64,000 bases of DNA, from the NCBI RefSeq assembly GCF_004682055.1, contig NZ_QUZU01000013.1, forward strand, positions 62,001 through 126,000, written 5' to 3'. A program made the position numbers and the translations under genes. This DNA comes from Pseudomonas kairouanensis (lineage in GTDB: Bacteria; Pseudomonadota; Gammaproteobacteria; Pseudomonadales; Pseudomonadaceae). This document shows positions 9,028 through 17,932 of this stretch, one piece after another; the first letter of the stretch is position 1; every line of letters starts with the position of its first letter. The notes beneath the pieces were generated by a model, which saw only the letters and a list, made by a program, of their open reading frames with translations, had not been told where the DNA came from and did not search any database.

Positions 9028-9618
9028 ATGGCATGGACATCCATTAAAGCCATTGTTGCCACTGTCGCCCTCTGCAGCCTGCTGGCGGGCTGCACCACGG
9101 GGCGCTTCGACGGTTCCCGCGCACCCGACCCCGGCAAAGCCCTCATCGTGGGCTCCATTACCGAAGGCTACCTGACCCAACCCCACGGCCTGATGGTGCA
9201 CATCCGCAAGGTCGCAGAGCGTTACACCACCGTCCCCCTGGCCACCCTGGGGGCCGAAGACGATGAACCCTCGCCGAACCGCCTGGGCAACCTGTTCATG
9301 TATGAAGTACCCGCCGGCAGCTATGAAATCTACCAGTGGAACTACCGGTTTTACCGTGGCGAGACCCAGCCCCGGCCGAACCCGATCATTTTCAAAGTGA
9401 AGGCCGGCGAAACGGCGTATATCGGCGACTTCTCCGCCAATGCCCTGACCTTCTGCCTGTACAACGTCAACAACGCCGACACCACAGTGCCTGCCTTGAA
9501 GCACAAATACCCAGTGCTCGAAGGGCGCATCGTCGAGAACCTCTCGGCACAAACAGCGTTTGAGCCCTGGCCGGATTCGGATGCTCGGGACAATGGCCGT
9601 GGACTGTGCAAGTTCTAA
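9028..9618 (+). CDS. Uncharacterised lipoprotein
   Basis: This 196-residue protein has a type II signal with lipobox LLAGC (Cys at 22), so it is lipidated. The mature part contains a region (FMYEVPAGSYEIYQWNYRFY, then FKVKAGETAYIGDF) like the beta-sandwich of small bacterial lipoproteins that carry a carboxypeptidase-regulatory-like fold. I do not recognise a specific family. It stands alone between the TonB receptor and a small membrane protein. AAGGAA lies upstream of ATG 9028. Confidence 0.75.
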   Translation: MAWTSIKAIVATVALCSLLAGCTTGRFDGSRAPDPGKALIVGSITEGYLTQPHGLMVHIRKVAERYTTVPLATLGAEDDEPSPNRLGNLFMYEVPAGSYEIYQWNYRFYRGETQPRPNPIIFKVKAGETAYIGDFSANALTFCLYNVNNADTTVPALKHKYPVLEGRIVENLSAQTAFEPWPDSDARDNGRGLCKF

Positions 9619-9661
9619 GGCACACACAACGTTTTAACGTGGAAAACCCACCGAGCCCCCC

Positions 9662-10252
9662 ATGACCCTTCACTCACCCCCCAGCACGTTTAAAAAAATA
9701 GCGGTCGTGAGCATGGCTGCGTTGATGATTGGCGCGCTGTTTTTTTACATGCTGTGGGCCCTGCGTATTTCACGACAAACCGTTTTGATGGCGTGGATAC
9801 CTGAGTGGACGATCTACGTGGCCGTCAGCGTGCTGATCGGGCTTGTCTTTGCAGGCAGGCGGCTTTTTCGTCGCGCTCATGAGCGTAGGTTGGAGCAGAT
9901 TGCCGATTCTTTTATGAGCGGTGCGTGCGTAGGTTTTGTTCTTGCGATGAATAGCTGCAACGTCGGCGCCTATCTGCTCCCAGGCGAGAGCGTGCAGTAC
10001 GTATCCGACTACGAAATCCGCATGCCCGGCCCGTCCCTGGGCAGATCCAACCGTTGCGAGGCAGGCGTGTGGATCAAGGACCTGAACACTCAGCAGCGCA
10101 TTCAACTGTGTGCGTCCAAAGCTGACTTGGATAATCAAATCCAGCCCGGCATGGATGCGGTTTGGGTTACCGCGCACAGCAACGAAATAGGCTCCTATAT
10201 TTCCGGGTATCAGTTCGTCTATAAACACGCTCTGGCACCTACGGGTTTGTAG
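9662..10252 (+). CDS. Uncharacterised inner-membrane protein
   Basis: This 196-residue protein has two predicted N-terminal membrane segments (about 11-33 and 46-63), an Arg-rich cytosolic stretch (RRLFRRAHERR) and a second half with four Cys that is probably periplasmic. I do not recognise it. It lies 43 nt after the lipoprotein gene on the same strand, so the two could be co-transcribed. The Shine-Dalgarno is weak. Confidence 0.6.
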   Translation: MTLHSPPSTFKKIAVVSMAALMIGALFFYMLWALRISRQTVLMAWIPEWTIYVAVSVLIGLVFAGRRLFRRAHERRLEQIADSFMSGACVGFVLAMNSCNVGAYLLPGESVQYVSDYEIRMPGPSLGRSNRCEAGVWIKDLNTQQRIQLCASKADLDNQIQPGMDAVWVTAHSNEIGSYISGYQFVYKHALAPTGL

Positions 10253-10284
10253 TCTTCGAGCCCGTCCCCTTCCACGGAGCAACC

Positions 10285-10905
10285 ATGAACCTCACCACCC
10301 TCGCCCTCTTCCTCCCTGCCTGCTTCGCCCTGAACATGGCACCCGGCCCGAACAACCTGCTGTCTGTCAGCAACTCAACCCGCTATGGCTACCGCACTGC
10401 GTGCCTGGCCGGTATCGGTCGGCTGCTGGCGTTCGCCGGCATGATCGCCCTCGCTTCGGCCGGGCTGGCGGTGGTATTGCAAACCTCGGAGGTGTTGTTC
10501 TACGGGATCAAGATTCTGGGGGCGGCGTATCTGGTGTATCTGGCGGTTCAGTTGTGGCGTGCCGATGCGGCAGCAGAAGCGGAGTCGGTCACGGCAAAGG
10601 TGGGGTTGTGGGCGTTGGCGCGGCAGGAGTTTTTGGTGGCGGCAGGCAACCCTAAGGCCATCCTGATTTTCACGGCCTTCCTTCCGCAATTCGTGGTACC
10701 CGGTCAGCCCATCGCACCGCAGTTCGCCTTGCTGGGTACGATGTTCCTGGTGCTGGAATGGGTTGCCATCAGCGCCTACGCCTATATGGGCCTGCATATG
10801 CGCCGCTGGTTCGCCGAGCCCCGTGGCAAGCGGATTTTCAACCGTTGCTGCGCGGGGTTGCTGTCGGCGGCGGCGACGGTGTTGTTGATGGCCCGCAGGG
10901 CTTGA
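10285..10905 (+). CDS. LysE/RhtB family exporter
   Basis: This 206-residue membrane protein has the LysE-family hallmark NMAPGPNNLL near residues 17-26 and about six hydrophobic segments. The family exports amino acids or related small compounds driven by the membrane potential; the substrate cannot be read from sequence. ACGGAGC precedes ATG 10285. The SnoaL-like gene follows after 10 nt with its own strong Shine-Dalgarno, suggesting a two-gene unit. Confidence 0.85.
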   Translation: MNLTTLALFLPACFALNMAPGPNNLLSVSNSTRYGYRTACLAGIGRLLAFAGMIALASAGLAVVLQTSEVLFYGIKILGAAYLVYLAVQLWRADAAAEAESVTAKVGLWALARQEFLVAAGNPKAILIFTAFLPQFVVPGQPIAPQFALLGTMFLVLEWVAISAYAYMGLHMRRWFAEPRGKRIFNRCCAGLLSAAATVLLMARRA

Positions 10906-10915
10906 GGAGGTACAC

Positions 10916-11350
10916 ATGACCCGCAATGACCTGGCCGACCTGTATCACGGCTATATCGCCTGCCTGAACCACCAGGACTGGGCGCACCTGAGCCACTTCG
11001 TCCACCCAAACGTCACCTACAACGGCACCCGCGTCGGCCTCGCGGGCTACCGCGCCATGCTGGAGCGGGACTTCCAGGAAATCCCCGACCTGGTGTTTCA
11101 CATCCAACTGCTGGTCGCCGACCCGCCCACCGTGGCCAGCCGCTTGAATTTCAATGTCACGCCACGGGGCGAGTTCTTCGGGTTGCCCATCAATGGCCGC
11201 AAGGTCAGGTTCGATGAAAACGTGTTCTACGAATGCATCGATGGCAAATTCGCTCACGTCTGGTCGGTGATCGACAAGGCGGCTATCGAACAGCAGCTGG
11301 TTGACCAAACTCCACACACCCACGACCAAGATCGACATTGCGACGATTGA
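10916..11350 (+). CDS. SnoaL-like polyketide-cyclase/ester-cyclase family protein
   Basis: This 144-residue protein has the NTF2-like cone fold signature of the SnoaL family: HPNVTYNGTRVGLAGYRAML, then FHIQLLVAD, then VRFDENVFYECIDGKFAHVWSVID. Many bacterial members are not cyclases, and the active-site Asp/His pair cannot be assigned safely here. GAGGAGG just upstream supports ATG 10916. The last dozen residues (HTHDQDRHCDD) look like unstructured tail. Confidence 0.8.
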   Translation: MTRNDLADLYHGYIACLNHQDWAHLSHFVHPNVTYNGTRVGLAGYRAMLERDFQEIPDLVFHIQLLVADPPTVASRLNFNVTPRGEFFGLPINGRKVRFDENVFYECIDGKFAHVWSVIDKAAIEQQLVDQTPHTHDQDRHCDD

Positions 11351-11426
11351 AAGCGCCATTGCCGGGGCTTGACACATTCGCTGACATCCCCTGAAGATGA
11401 GCACCTCATTCAGGGTGTGACAATTC

Positions 11427-11531
11427 ATGTCTACTTCGTCGCTGCTTAACCTTTGCGCTATTGGCTCGATTGCCAAGGCCCAAGGTTGCGTGGCGCACGC
11501 CCTCAAATCGAAGAAACAGTCGCTCATGTGA
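11427..11531 (+). CDS. Possible 34-residue small protein (weak call)
   Basis: A short open frame, starting MSTSSLLNLCAIGSIAKAQG and ending KKQSLM, lies in the 303-nt spacer between the SnoaL-like gene and the DapA-like gene. AGGGTG stands about 9 nt before its ATG. A TTGACA at 11369-11374 is upstream, but the -10 is poor. It is hydrophobic at the N-terminus and basic at the C-terminus. Nothing else supports it; it may be chance. Confidence 0.15.
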   Translation: MSTSSLLNLCAIGSIAKAQGCVAHALKSKKQSLM

Positions 11532-11536
11532 CCGGG

Positions 11537-11578
11537 GCGCGCTGTCCCGTCAGATGAGCTGACAGGACATTGAGCGCG
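11537..11578 (+). other. Stable stem-loop in the spacer before the DapA-like gene
   Basis: Ten of eleven positions pair between 11543-11553 and 11559-11569 (loop ATGAG, one C-A mismatch), and a second five-pair stem (11538-11542 with 11574-11578) closes it across a 4-nt bulge. It could end a short upstream transcript or structure the leader of the next gene. The rest of 11351-11653 shows nothing I recognise. Confidence 0.4.
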
Positions 11579-11653
11579 ACGGTCTCCCCCCTTGCACAAT
11601 TGCCTCTGCCCTTCTGACGGTGACTCAAGCGGTCAATCATCAGGAGAAAGTGC

Positions 11654-12538
11654 ATGTCATCGTTTCAAGGTATCTGGGTTCCCGTGGTCACGCCGTTTCA
11701 TGACGGCGCCATCGACTTTATCGGCCTGCACCAACTGGTCAGCCACCTGCTGGAAAAGCACGTCGCCGGGATCATGGTCTGCACCACCACTGGGGAGGCT
11801 GCGTCACTGAGCCGTCAGGAGCAACTGCAGGTGCTGGACGCGGTGCTGCAATGGGTGCCAGCCCACCGCGTGGTGATGGGGTTGGCGGGCAATAACCAGA
11901 TCGAAGTGCTGCAGTTCCAGCGCGAAATCCTGCAACGCCCCGTGGCGGGTTTGCTGGTGCCGGCACCGAGTTATATCCGCCCGTCCCAGGCCGGCCTTGA
12001 AGCGTTTTTTCGTACAGTGGCCGACGCCTCCAGCGTGCCGATCATTCTGTACGACATCCCCTACCGCACCGGTGCGACCTTTGAGCAGGCCACGTTGTTA
12101 AGCATTGTCGGCCATGAGCGAATCACTGCGATCAAGGACTGCGGCGGCAACCTGGGCAATACCCTGGCACTGCTGGCCAGCGGCAAGGTGGACGTGTTGT
12201 GTGGCGAGGATATCCAGATTTTCAACGCCCTGTGCCTGGGTGCATCCGGGGCGATTGCAGCGTCGGCCCATGTGCACACCGAGCAATTTGTGATGTTGTG
12301 GCAGCAGGTGCGGGATAACCAATTGGCGCAGGCGCGTGCCACGTTCTTCGGGTTGATGCCCTTGATCAACACCCTGTTCATGGAACCGAACCCGGCGCCC
12401 GTCAAAGCCGCGCTGGCCCTGGAGGGGTTGATCGGCAGCGAGTTGCGCGCGCCGATGCAGCGTGCCAGCGCAGCGGTGGTCTCGCGGTTGAAGCATTTAC
12501 AGGAAGGCTGCAACAGAGGCGCTCAACGCATCGCCTGA
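11654..12538 (+). CDS. DapA/NAL family lyase (dihydrodipicolinate synthase-like)
   Basis: This 294-residue TIM-barrel protein has the family catalytic residues at the classic spacing: Tyr133 in LYDIPYRTG and the Schiff-base Lys161 in AIKDCGG. The pyruvate-carboxylate loop TTTGE is present near residues 44-48. The family includes dihydrodipicolinate synthase, N-acetylneuraminate lyase and several sugar-acid aldolases. It is not next to lysine biosynthesis genes, so it may be a catabolic paralogue rather than the housekeeping enzyme. CAGGAGAAAG precedes the start. Confidence 0.85.
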   Translation: MSSFQGIWVPVVTPFHDGAIDFIGLHQLVSHLLEKHVAGIMVCTTTGEAASLSRQEQLQVLDAVLQWVPAHRVVMGLAGNNQIEVLQFQREILQRPVAGLLVPAPSYIRPSQAGLEAFFRTVADASSVPIILYDIPYRTGATFEQATLLSIVGHERITAIKDCGGNLGNTLALLASGKVDVLCGEDIQIFNALCLGASGAIAASAHVHTEQFVMLWQQVRDNQLAQARATFFGLMPLINTLFMEPNPAPVKAALALEGLIGSELRAPMQRASAAVVSRLKHLQEGCNRGAQRIA

Positions 12539-12664
12539 TCGCCGCCGACGACCGTTACCAATGGTCATATATTGGCGCACCGCTGGGTCACTTGCCCCTT
12601 GGATACCGTGCGAGCAGCCACGTAAGGTCGGCTGCACGCCGCGTTCCCCCCACGAGGACAGTTG

Positions 12665-13816
12665 ATGAACCCACTGCGTTTACTGGTGCTGCTCAGCCTG
12701 GTCGGTTGTGCCGACCGCTCGACGGCTGTGTCCTCGCCCTCTCCCAACAGCTTCGACCTCTACCGCGCACAAACCCTGCAGCACCTTGAGCGTGACCGAC
12801 GCTTCCAGAGCCCAGACCACACGCTGGAGCTGGCCTGGAACGCACCGCGCGAATGGCTCGCGCCAGCCCCCAACGGCCACGGCGTGTTGCTGGTACATGG
12901 GCTGGGGGACTCACCGGGCTCCTTCACCGACATCGGCGCGCAACTGGCCTCACAGGGTTATCGAGTGCGTACCTTGCTCCTACCGGGGCATGGCACGCAG
13001 CCGGCCGACATGCTGGGTGTCAATATCGAGGACTGGCGCAGGACGGTGGCACAGCAGGTGGCCTTGCTGCGCCAGGACGTCGATCAGGTGTACCTGGGCG
13101 GTTTTTCCACCGGCGCCAACCTGGTGTTGGAATACGCCATGGACGAACCAGACATCCGCGGGCTGCTGCTGTTCTCTCCGGCATTCAAGGCGCGCAACCG
13201 TTTTATCTGGCTGCTGCCGTGGCTGGCGCCCGTCAAACCCTGGCTGCGCGACCCCGCCGGCCCACGCCAACAACAGACCGCATTGCGCTACCAGAATGTG
13301 CCCACCAACGGCTTCGTCCAGTTCTACCAAACCAGTGAAAGGGTGCGCGACAAGCTCACCACGGCCACCTTTGACCGCCCGGTATTGATCGTCAGTGCCG
13401 CACATGACTCGGTGGTGGATGTGCAGTTTGTGAAAGCGACGTTCGCCGAGCGCTTCACCCACCCGGCTTCACGCATGATCTGGTACGGCGACCTGCCCGC
13501 TGCGCAACAATCACCGCGCGTGCTGGTGCGCAGCGACCACTTGCCGGCCGAGCGCATCAGCCAGTTTTCCCATATGGGCGTGCTGTTTGCCCCAGACAAC
13601 CCGCTGTACGGGCGCCGGGGCAGCCAGCCTGTGTGCTTGAACGGGCAAACCGATGAAGACTTCGCGCGGTGCAAGGCCGGCGAACCGCTCTGGTATTCCG
13701 CCTGGGGCTACCGCGAACCGGGCAAGGTGCATGCACGGTTAACGTTCAACCCCTACTTCGACTGGCAAGCACAGATCATGGACCAAGTGATGCAGGCCGC
13801 TTGTAGTGAATGTTGA
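12665..13816 (+). CDS. Lipoprotein alpha/beta hydrolase (lysophospholipase/carboxylesterase-like)
   Basis: This 383-residue protein begins with a lipoprotein signal (VLLSLVGC, Cys at 15). The hydrolase core has LLVHGLGDSPGSF for the oxyanion loop and a Ser nucleophile in GGFSTG (S148). AHDSVVD and FSHMG are candidates for the acid and His segments. The family hydrolyses esters or lipids; the substrate is unknown. ATG 12665 follows GAGGACA; TTG 12662 is the alternative. It ends directly against the convergent GntR gene with no spacer. Confidence 0.85.
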   Translation: MNPLRLLVLLSLVGCADRSTAVSSPSPNSFDLYRAQTLQHLERDRRFQSPDHTLELAWNAPREWLAPAPNGHGVLLVHGLGDSPGSFTDIGAQLASQGYRVRTLLLPGHGTQPADMLGVNIEDWRRTVAQQVALLRQDVDQVYLGGFSTGANLVLEYAMDEPDIRGLLLFSPAFKARNRFIWLLPWLAPVKPWLRDPAGPRQQQTALRYQNVPTNGFVQFYQTSERVRDKLTTATFDRPVLIVSAAHDSVVDVQFVKATFAERFTHPASRMIWYGDLPAAQQSPRVLVRSDHLPAERISQFSHMGVLFAPDNPLYGRRGSQPVCLNGQTDEDFARCKAGEPLWYSAWGYREPGKVHARLTFNPYFDWQAQIMDQVMQAACSEC

Positions 13817-14515
13817 TCAACCGCGCCTGGCCAGTTGCAACCGGTGCAAAGTGATCTCGCGCACCGCGTGTTTGCTCGCTTCAATATGCTGCTGGAGTAA
13901 CTGCTGAGCCCGCTCAGTGTCGCGCCGCACAATAGCCTCCAGGATCTGCCCATGCTCCTCATAGGTCGCGGCGATCCGCGCGGGTTCAGTAAAGTCGAGC
14001 CGACGGATAATGCGGATTTTCTCGGTTATGGCGTAGTGCATGCGCGCCATTTCCCGGTTGCCGGTGGCTTCCACCAGGGCGCAGTGAAAGCGCTCATCCA
14101 GCTCCGACACGCGCTGAGTGTCGCGCAGACGCTTACCCTTATCCACCCACCAGACCGCCTGCAAGGTTTGCAGCACCGCGTTACCGGTTTCATCCGAGCG
14201 GCATAAACGGGCGACCGCCGCCAGCTCCAGCACGATGCGCACGTCGTACAGCTCTTCGAAGTCATCGAAGTCGAAGGGTTTAACCTGCCAACCACTGCGG
14301 AAATACACCTGCAGGTAACCTTCCTTCTCCAAACGGTAAAGCGCCTGCCGCACCGGTGTACGGCTGGCGTTCATGCGTTCAGCCACCTCCCCCTCGGTGA
14401 AGCGATCCCCCGGCAGCAGGCGAAAGTCGAAGATATCCGCCTTGAGCTGTTCATACACCTGCTCGGCCAGGCTGTGGGGACGCGCTTTGGTTTTTCTTGC
14501 CTGGGCCAGTTGCAT
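13817..14515 (-). CDS. GntR family regulator, FCD (FadR-type) subgroup
   Basis: This 232-residue protein has an N-terminal winged helix (LAEQVYEQLKADIFDFRLLP, then EVAERMNASRTPVRQALYRL at about 42-61) and an all-helical C-terminal FCD domain with conserved Asp/His metal-ligand positions (ELYDVRIVLELAAVARL, LDERFHCAL). FCD regulators usually sense small carboxylates. Its ATG lies 2 nt beyond the stop of the allophanate hydrolase gene, so it is transcribed with it and probably controls it. Confidence 0.88.
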   Translation of the reverse strand: MQLAQARKTKARPHSLAEQVYEQLKADIFDFRLLPGDRFTEGEVAERMNASRTPVRQALYRLEKEGYLQVYFRSGWQVKPFDFDDFEELYDVRIVLELAAVARLCRSDETGNAVLQTLQAVWWVDKGKRLRDTQRVSELDERFHCALVEATGNREMARMHYAITEKIRIIRRLDFTEPARIAATYEEHGQILEAIVRRDTERAQQLLQQHIEASKHAVREITLHRLQLARRG

Positions 14516-14517
14516 GC

Positions 14518-16314
14518 TTACCCCCGGCTCGCAATAAAGGCGCGCCAGCCGCCGAATTCGGTGATGTCCAACGCATCGGCCAAGGCCCATGGCTCGCAGA
14601 TAAAGCCTTTGACGCTGCGCCCATCCGCCAGCAGCAGGTTACCGATGCCCAATGGCGCGGGGATCTCGGCGACAAACTCGCCAAAGCGCGCAATCGGCAT
14701 GTCCCACAGTTCGACGATGATCGGCCGGCCGCTGTCCGCCTTGGCCAGCCCCGGCTTGGGCGGCACGGTGCCCGGCAGTGCGTAGAGCCGGTACGCATCT
14801 GCCGTCCGGGTTTGTTCCACCAGGACGGCATTGCGGGTGGTCAGTTGGAAGTTCAACGGCATGCCGCTGAGATGAGCGCCCACCACGGCGACGCGCACGC
14901 AGCCGGGGGCTTGCACCGTCGAGGTCGGTGCGGGCAGATAGCGCTCGGTAGCACCCAATGGCAGGTCGAGACTGGCCTGCCAGCGCTTGCCCAGATGGGC
15001 CAACGCTGTGTCATGCCAGGCCGGTGCGAGCAAGGTGATTCCGCTGGGCAAGCCGTCGGTGCGCAAGCCTGCGGGCAGCGCCAAGGCTGACAGGTCGGCG
15101 AGGTTGGTGAAGTTGGTGTAGTAGCCAAATTGCGAGTTGTAGCGCACCGGCTCCAGCGCCATGTCCGCCAGGCTGCGCAGGGTCGGTGAAGTGGGCACCA
15201 GCAAGGCATCGAAGCCTGCCAGGCTATCGTTGATGCGACGGCTCAGCTCGGCGCGCAGGTATTCGGCCTTGTAGGCGTCGCAGGCGGTGTAGTTCAGGCC
15301 ATTTTCGACAATGCCACGCACCACCGGGTTGATGGCCTCGGGCCGGGTGGTGAGCATGCCTTCCAAGGCGACTGTGCGTTCGGCAACCCAGGGCCCGAAG
15401 TACAACTGATCGGCCAGTTCCTTGAACGGACTGAAATCCACCGCAGTGATTACTGCGCCCAGGGCCTTGAAACGCTCAACCGCCTGCTCGAACACCGCCT
15501 GGTTCTGGCTATCGCCAAAAAACTCCAAGGTGGCCGGGACCGCCAGTTTAAAAGCCGCGCCCACGGCCACCGGCGCCGTGTTGGGGTTGGCGCGGGAATA
15601 CGCATCGCTGGCGTCATAGCCCGCCGCTACCTGGGCCACGGCCTCGGCGGCGTCCACGGTGAGTGCAAACACCGAGATGCAATCCACGCTGCGACATGCC
15701 GGTACCAGCCCTGTATTGGAAAACCGCCCCTTGGTCGGCTTCAACCCGACGATGTTGTTGAACCCCGCCGGCACCCGACCCGACCCCGCCGTATCGGTAC
15801 CCAACGCAAACGCCACCTGCCCCCGCGCCACCACCGACGCCGAACCCGAGCTGGAACCGCCGCTGACGTAATCGGCATTGAAACTGTTGGCTACCGCGCC
15901 ATAGGGTGAGCGCGTGCCCACAAGGCCGGTGGCGAACTGATCCATATTGGTCTTGCCCATCAAAATTGCACCGGCGGCCCGTAGCTTTTGGACCACAGAC
16001 GCATCCTGCGTTGCCACGTAGGCATATTCCGGGCAGGCGGCGGTGGTTTCCCAGCCTGCGGCGTCGATATTGTCCTTGACCGCAAACGGCACGCCGTACA
16101 ACGGCAGCTTGGTCATATCACCCCCTGCCGCCGCCAGGCGCTCGCTCAACTGCGCCAACTGCGCGGCCAATTGCTGCGGCTGTACGCGGGCGATCCAAGC
16201 GTTGTCGTCGGCCGGGTATTGGGTGGCCAGGGTGAGCAACAGATCCGGGGTGATGGTGCCGCTACGGTAAGCAGCCAACCATTCACCGAGGGTCCAGCCA
16301 AAAGCGTTGTGCAT
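14518..16314 (-). CDS. atzF: Allophanate hydrolase
   Basis: This 598-residue protein has an amidase-signature domain with the Ser-cisSer-Lys triad at K80 (GVPFAVKDN), S154 (GGSSSG) and S178 (GTDTAGSG). The spacing of 74 and 24 residues matches characterised AtzF. A C-terminal domain of about 130 residues, typical of allophanate hydrolases, follows. The enzyme splits allophanate into two ammonia and two CO2, normally after urea carboxylase. I see no urea carboxylase or urea transporter here, so the gene is an orphan in this window. ATG 16314 has GGAG 6 nt upstream; ATG 16326 has a poorer site. Confidence 0.88.
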   Translation of the reverse strand: MHNAFGWTLGEWLAAYRSGTITPDLLLTLATQYPADDNAWIARVQPQQLAAQLAQLSERLAAAGGDMTKLPLYGVPFAVKDNIDAAGWETTAACPEYAYVATQDASVVQKLRAAGAILMGKTNMDQFATGLVGTRSPYGAVANSFNADYVSGGSSSGSASVVARGQVAFALGTDTAGSGRVPAGFNNIVGLKPTKGRFSNTGLVPACRSVDCISVFALTVDAAEAVAQVAAGYDASDAYSRANPNTAPVAVGAAFKLAVPATLEFFGDSQNQAVFEQAVERFKALGAVITAVDFSPFKELADQLYFGPWVAERTVALEGMLTTRPEAINPVVRGIVENGLNYTACDAYKAEYLRAELSRRINDSLAGFDALLVPTSPTLRSLADMALEPVRYNSQFGYYTNFTNLADLSALALPAGLRTDGLPSGITLLAPAWHDTALAHLGKRWQASLDLPLGATERYLPAPTSTVQAPGCVRVAVVGAHLSGMPLNFQLTTRNAVLVEQTRTADAYRLYALPGTVPPKPGLAKADSGRPIIVELWDMPIARFGEFVAEIPAPLGIGNLLLADGRSVKGFICEPWALADALDITEFGGWRAFIASRG

Positions 16315-16555
16315 GGGAAACTCCATCTTGTATCCAAGTTGGGATTCTCTAAAGCAAACCCCAGGCCAACCTGTTGGGCCAATAAACACTGGGCAAGCGC
16401 ACAAGGTTGTGCGCGCAGATGGCGCATCCGCTCATCGCCCATGCGCCAAAAAATGACATTCAGCGGACCGCCTGGTTGCGACCCACGCCATACCGGCCTA
16501 TGTTCCAAACCATGCTTTGCCGTTTGCTGTCCCCCCTCTTTCCAAAGGTGACGAC

Positions 16556-17932
16556 ATGCCCACACTGCCCCGCCCCGCCGTCCTCGAACTGATCGGTAAC
16601 ACACCACTGGTTCGGGTCAGCCGTTTCGATACCGGCCTTTGCACCCTGTTTCTCAAACTCGAATCCCAGAACCCCGGCGGCTCCATCAAGGACCGTATCG
16701 GGCTGGCCATGATCGACGCCGCCGAACGCGACGGCCGCCTGCGACCGGGCGGCACCATCATCGAAGCCACCGCCGGCAACACCGGCCTGGGCCTGGCCCT
16801 GGTGGGCCGCGCCAAAGGCTACCGCGTGGTGTTGGTGGTGCCCGACAAGATGTCCACGGAAAAGGTATTGCACCTCAAGGCCATGGGCGCCGAGGTGCAC
16901 ATCACCCGCTCCGACGTGGGCAAGGGCCACCCCGAGTACTACCAGGACGTGGCCGCGCGGCTGGCCAAGGACATTCCGGACTCGTTCTTCGCCGACCAAT
17001 TCAATAACCCGGCCAACCCCTTGGCCCATGAAACCAGCACCGCCCCGGAGATCTGGGCGCAGACCCAGCACGATGTGGACGCCATTGTGGTGGGCGTTGG
17101 CTCGGCCGGCACCCTCACCGGTTTGACCCGTTTCTTCAAGCGTGTGCAACCGGAACTGGCCATGGTGCTCGCCGATCCCGTGGGCTCGGTGATGGCCGAG
17201 TACAGCCGCAGCGGGCGCCTGGACACCCCCGGTTCATGGGCGGTGGAAGGCATCGGCGAGGACTTCATTCCATCCATTGCCGACCTGTCCAGCGTGCGCC
17301 ACGCCTACTCCATCAGCGATGAAGAAAGCTTCGACCACGCCCGCCAACTGCTGCGTGCCGAAGGCATCCTGGGCGGCTCGTCCACCGGCACCCTGCTGGC
17401 CGCTGCCCTGCGTTATTGCCGCGAGCAGACCACGCCCAAGCGGGTGGTCACCTTTGTGTGCGACACCGGTACGCGCTACCTGTCGAAGGTCTACAACGAC
17501 CAGTGGATGAACGATGCAGGCCTGCTGCAATACAAACATTACGACGACCTGCGCGACCTGATTGCCCGCCGCTTTGAAGACGGCCGCGTGATCAGCGTAA
17601 GCCCCGACGACACCCTGCTGACCGCCTTCCAACGCATGCGCCTGGCGGATGTGTCCCAACTGCCGGTACTGGTAGACGGCCGCGAGCTGGTGGGCGTGAT
17701 CGATGAATCCGACATCCTGCTGGGCCTGCACCACGATGCGGCGGACTTCAAGATGGTGGTCGCCAGCGCCATGACCAACACCCTGCAAACCCTTGACCCC
17801 GGCGCCAGCTTGGCCGAACTGCAGGCCGAACTCGATCGCGGCCTGGTCGCCATCATCGCCGACGCCTCGGGTTTCCATGGCCTGATCACCCGCGTCGACC
17901 TGCTTAACCACCTACGGAGATCCCTTGCATGA
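16556..17932 (+). CDS. Cystathionine beta-synthase with C-terminal CBS pair
   Basis: This 458-residue PLP enzyme has its cofactor Lys at K45 in NPGGSIKDRIG and the cofactor-binding TAGNTG loop at about 78-83. A tandem CBS domain (about 335-455) follows; in the family it can bind adenosyl ligands. It condenses homocysteine with serine, the first step of reverse transsulfuration from methionine to cysteine. Its last bases overlap the start of the cystathionine gamma-lyase gene (ATGA), confirming the pathway. AAAGGTG precedes ATG 16556. A cysteine-synthase paralogue is the less likely alternative. Confidence 0.9.
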   Translation: MPTLPRPAVLELIGNTPLVRVSRFDTGLCTLFLKLESQNPGGSIKDRIGLAMIDAAERDGRLRPGGTIIEATAGNTGLGLALVGRAKGYRVVLVVPDKMSTEKVLHLKAMGAEVHITRSDVGKGHPEYYQDVAARLAKDIPDSFFADQFNNPANPLAHETSTAPEIWAQTQHDVDAIVVGVGSAGTLTGLTRFFKRVQPELAMVLADPVGSVMAEYSRSGRLDTPGSWAVEGIGEDFIPSIADLSSVRHAYSISDEESFDHARQLLRAEGILGGSSTGTLLAAALRYCREQTTPKRVVTFVCDTGTRYLSKVYNDQWMNDAGLLQYKHYDDLRDLIARRFEDGRVISVSPDDTLLTAFQRMRLADVSQLPVLVDGRELVGVIDESDILLGLHHDAADFKMVVASAMTNTLQTLDPGASLAELQAELDRGLVAIIADASGFHGLITRVDLLNHLRRSLA

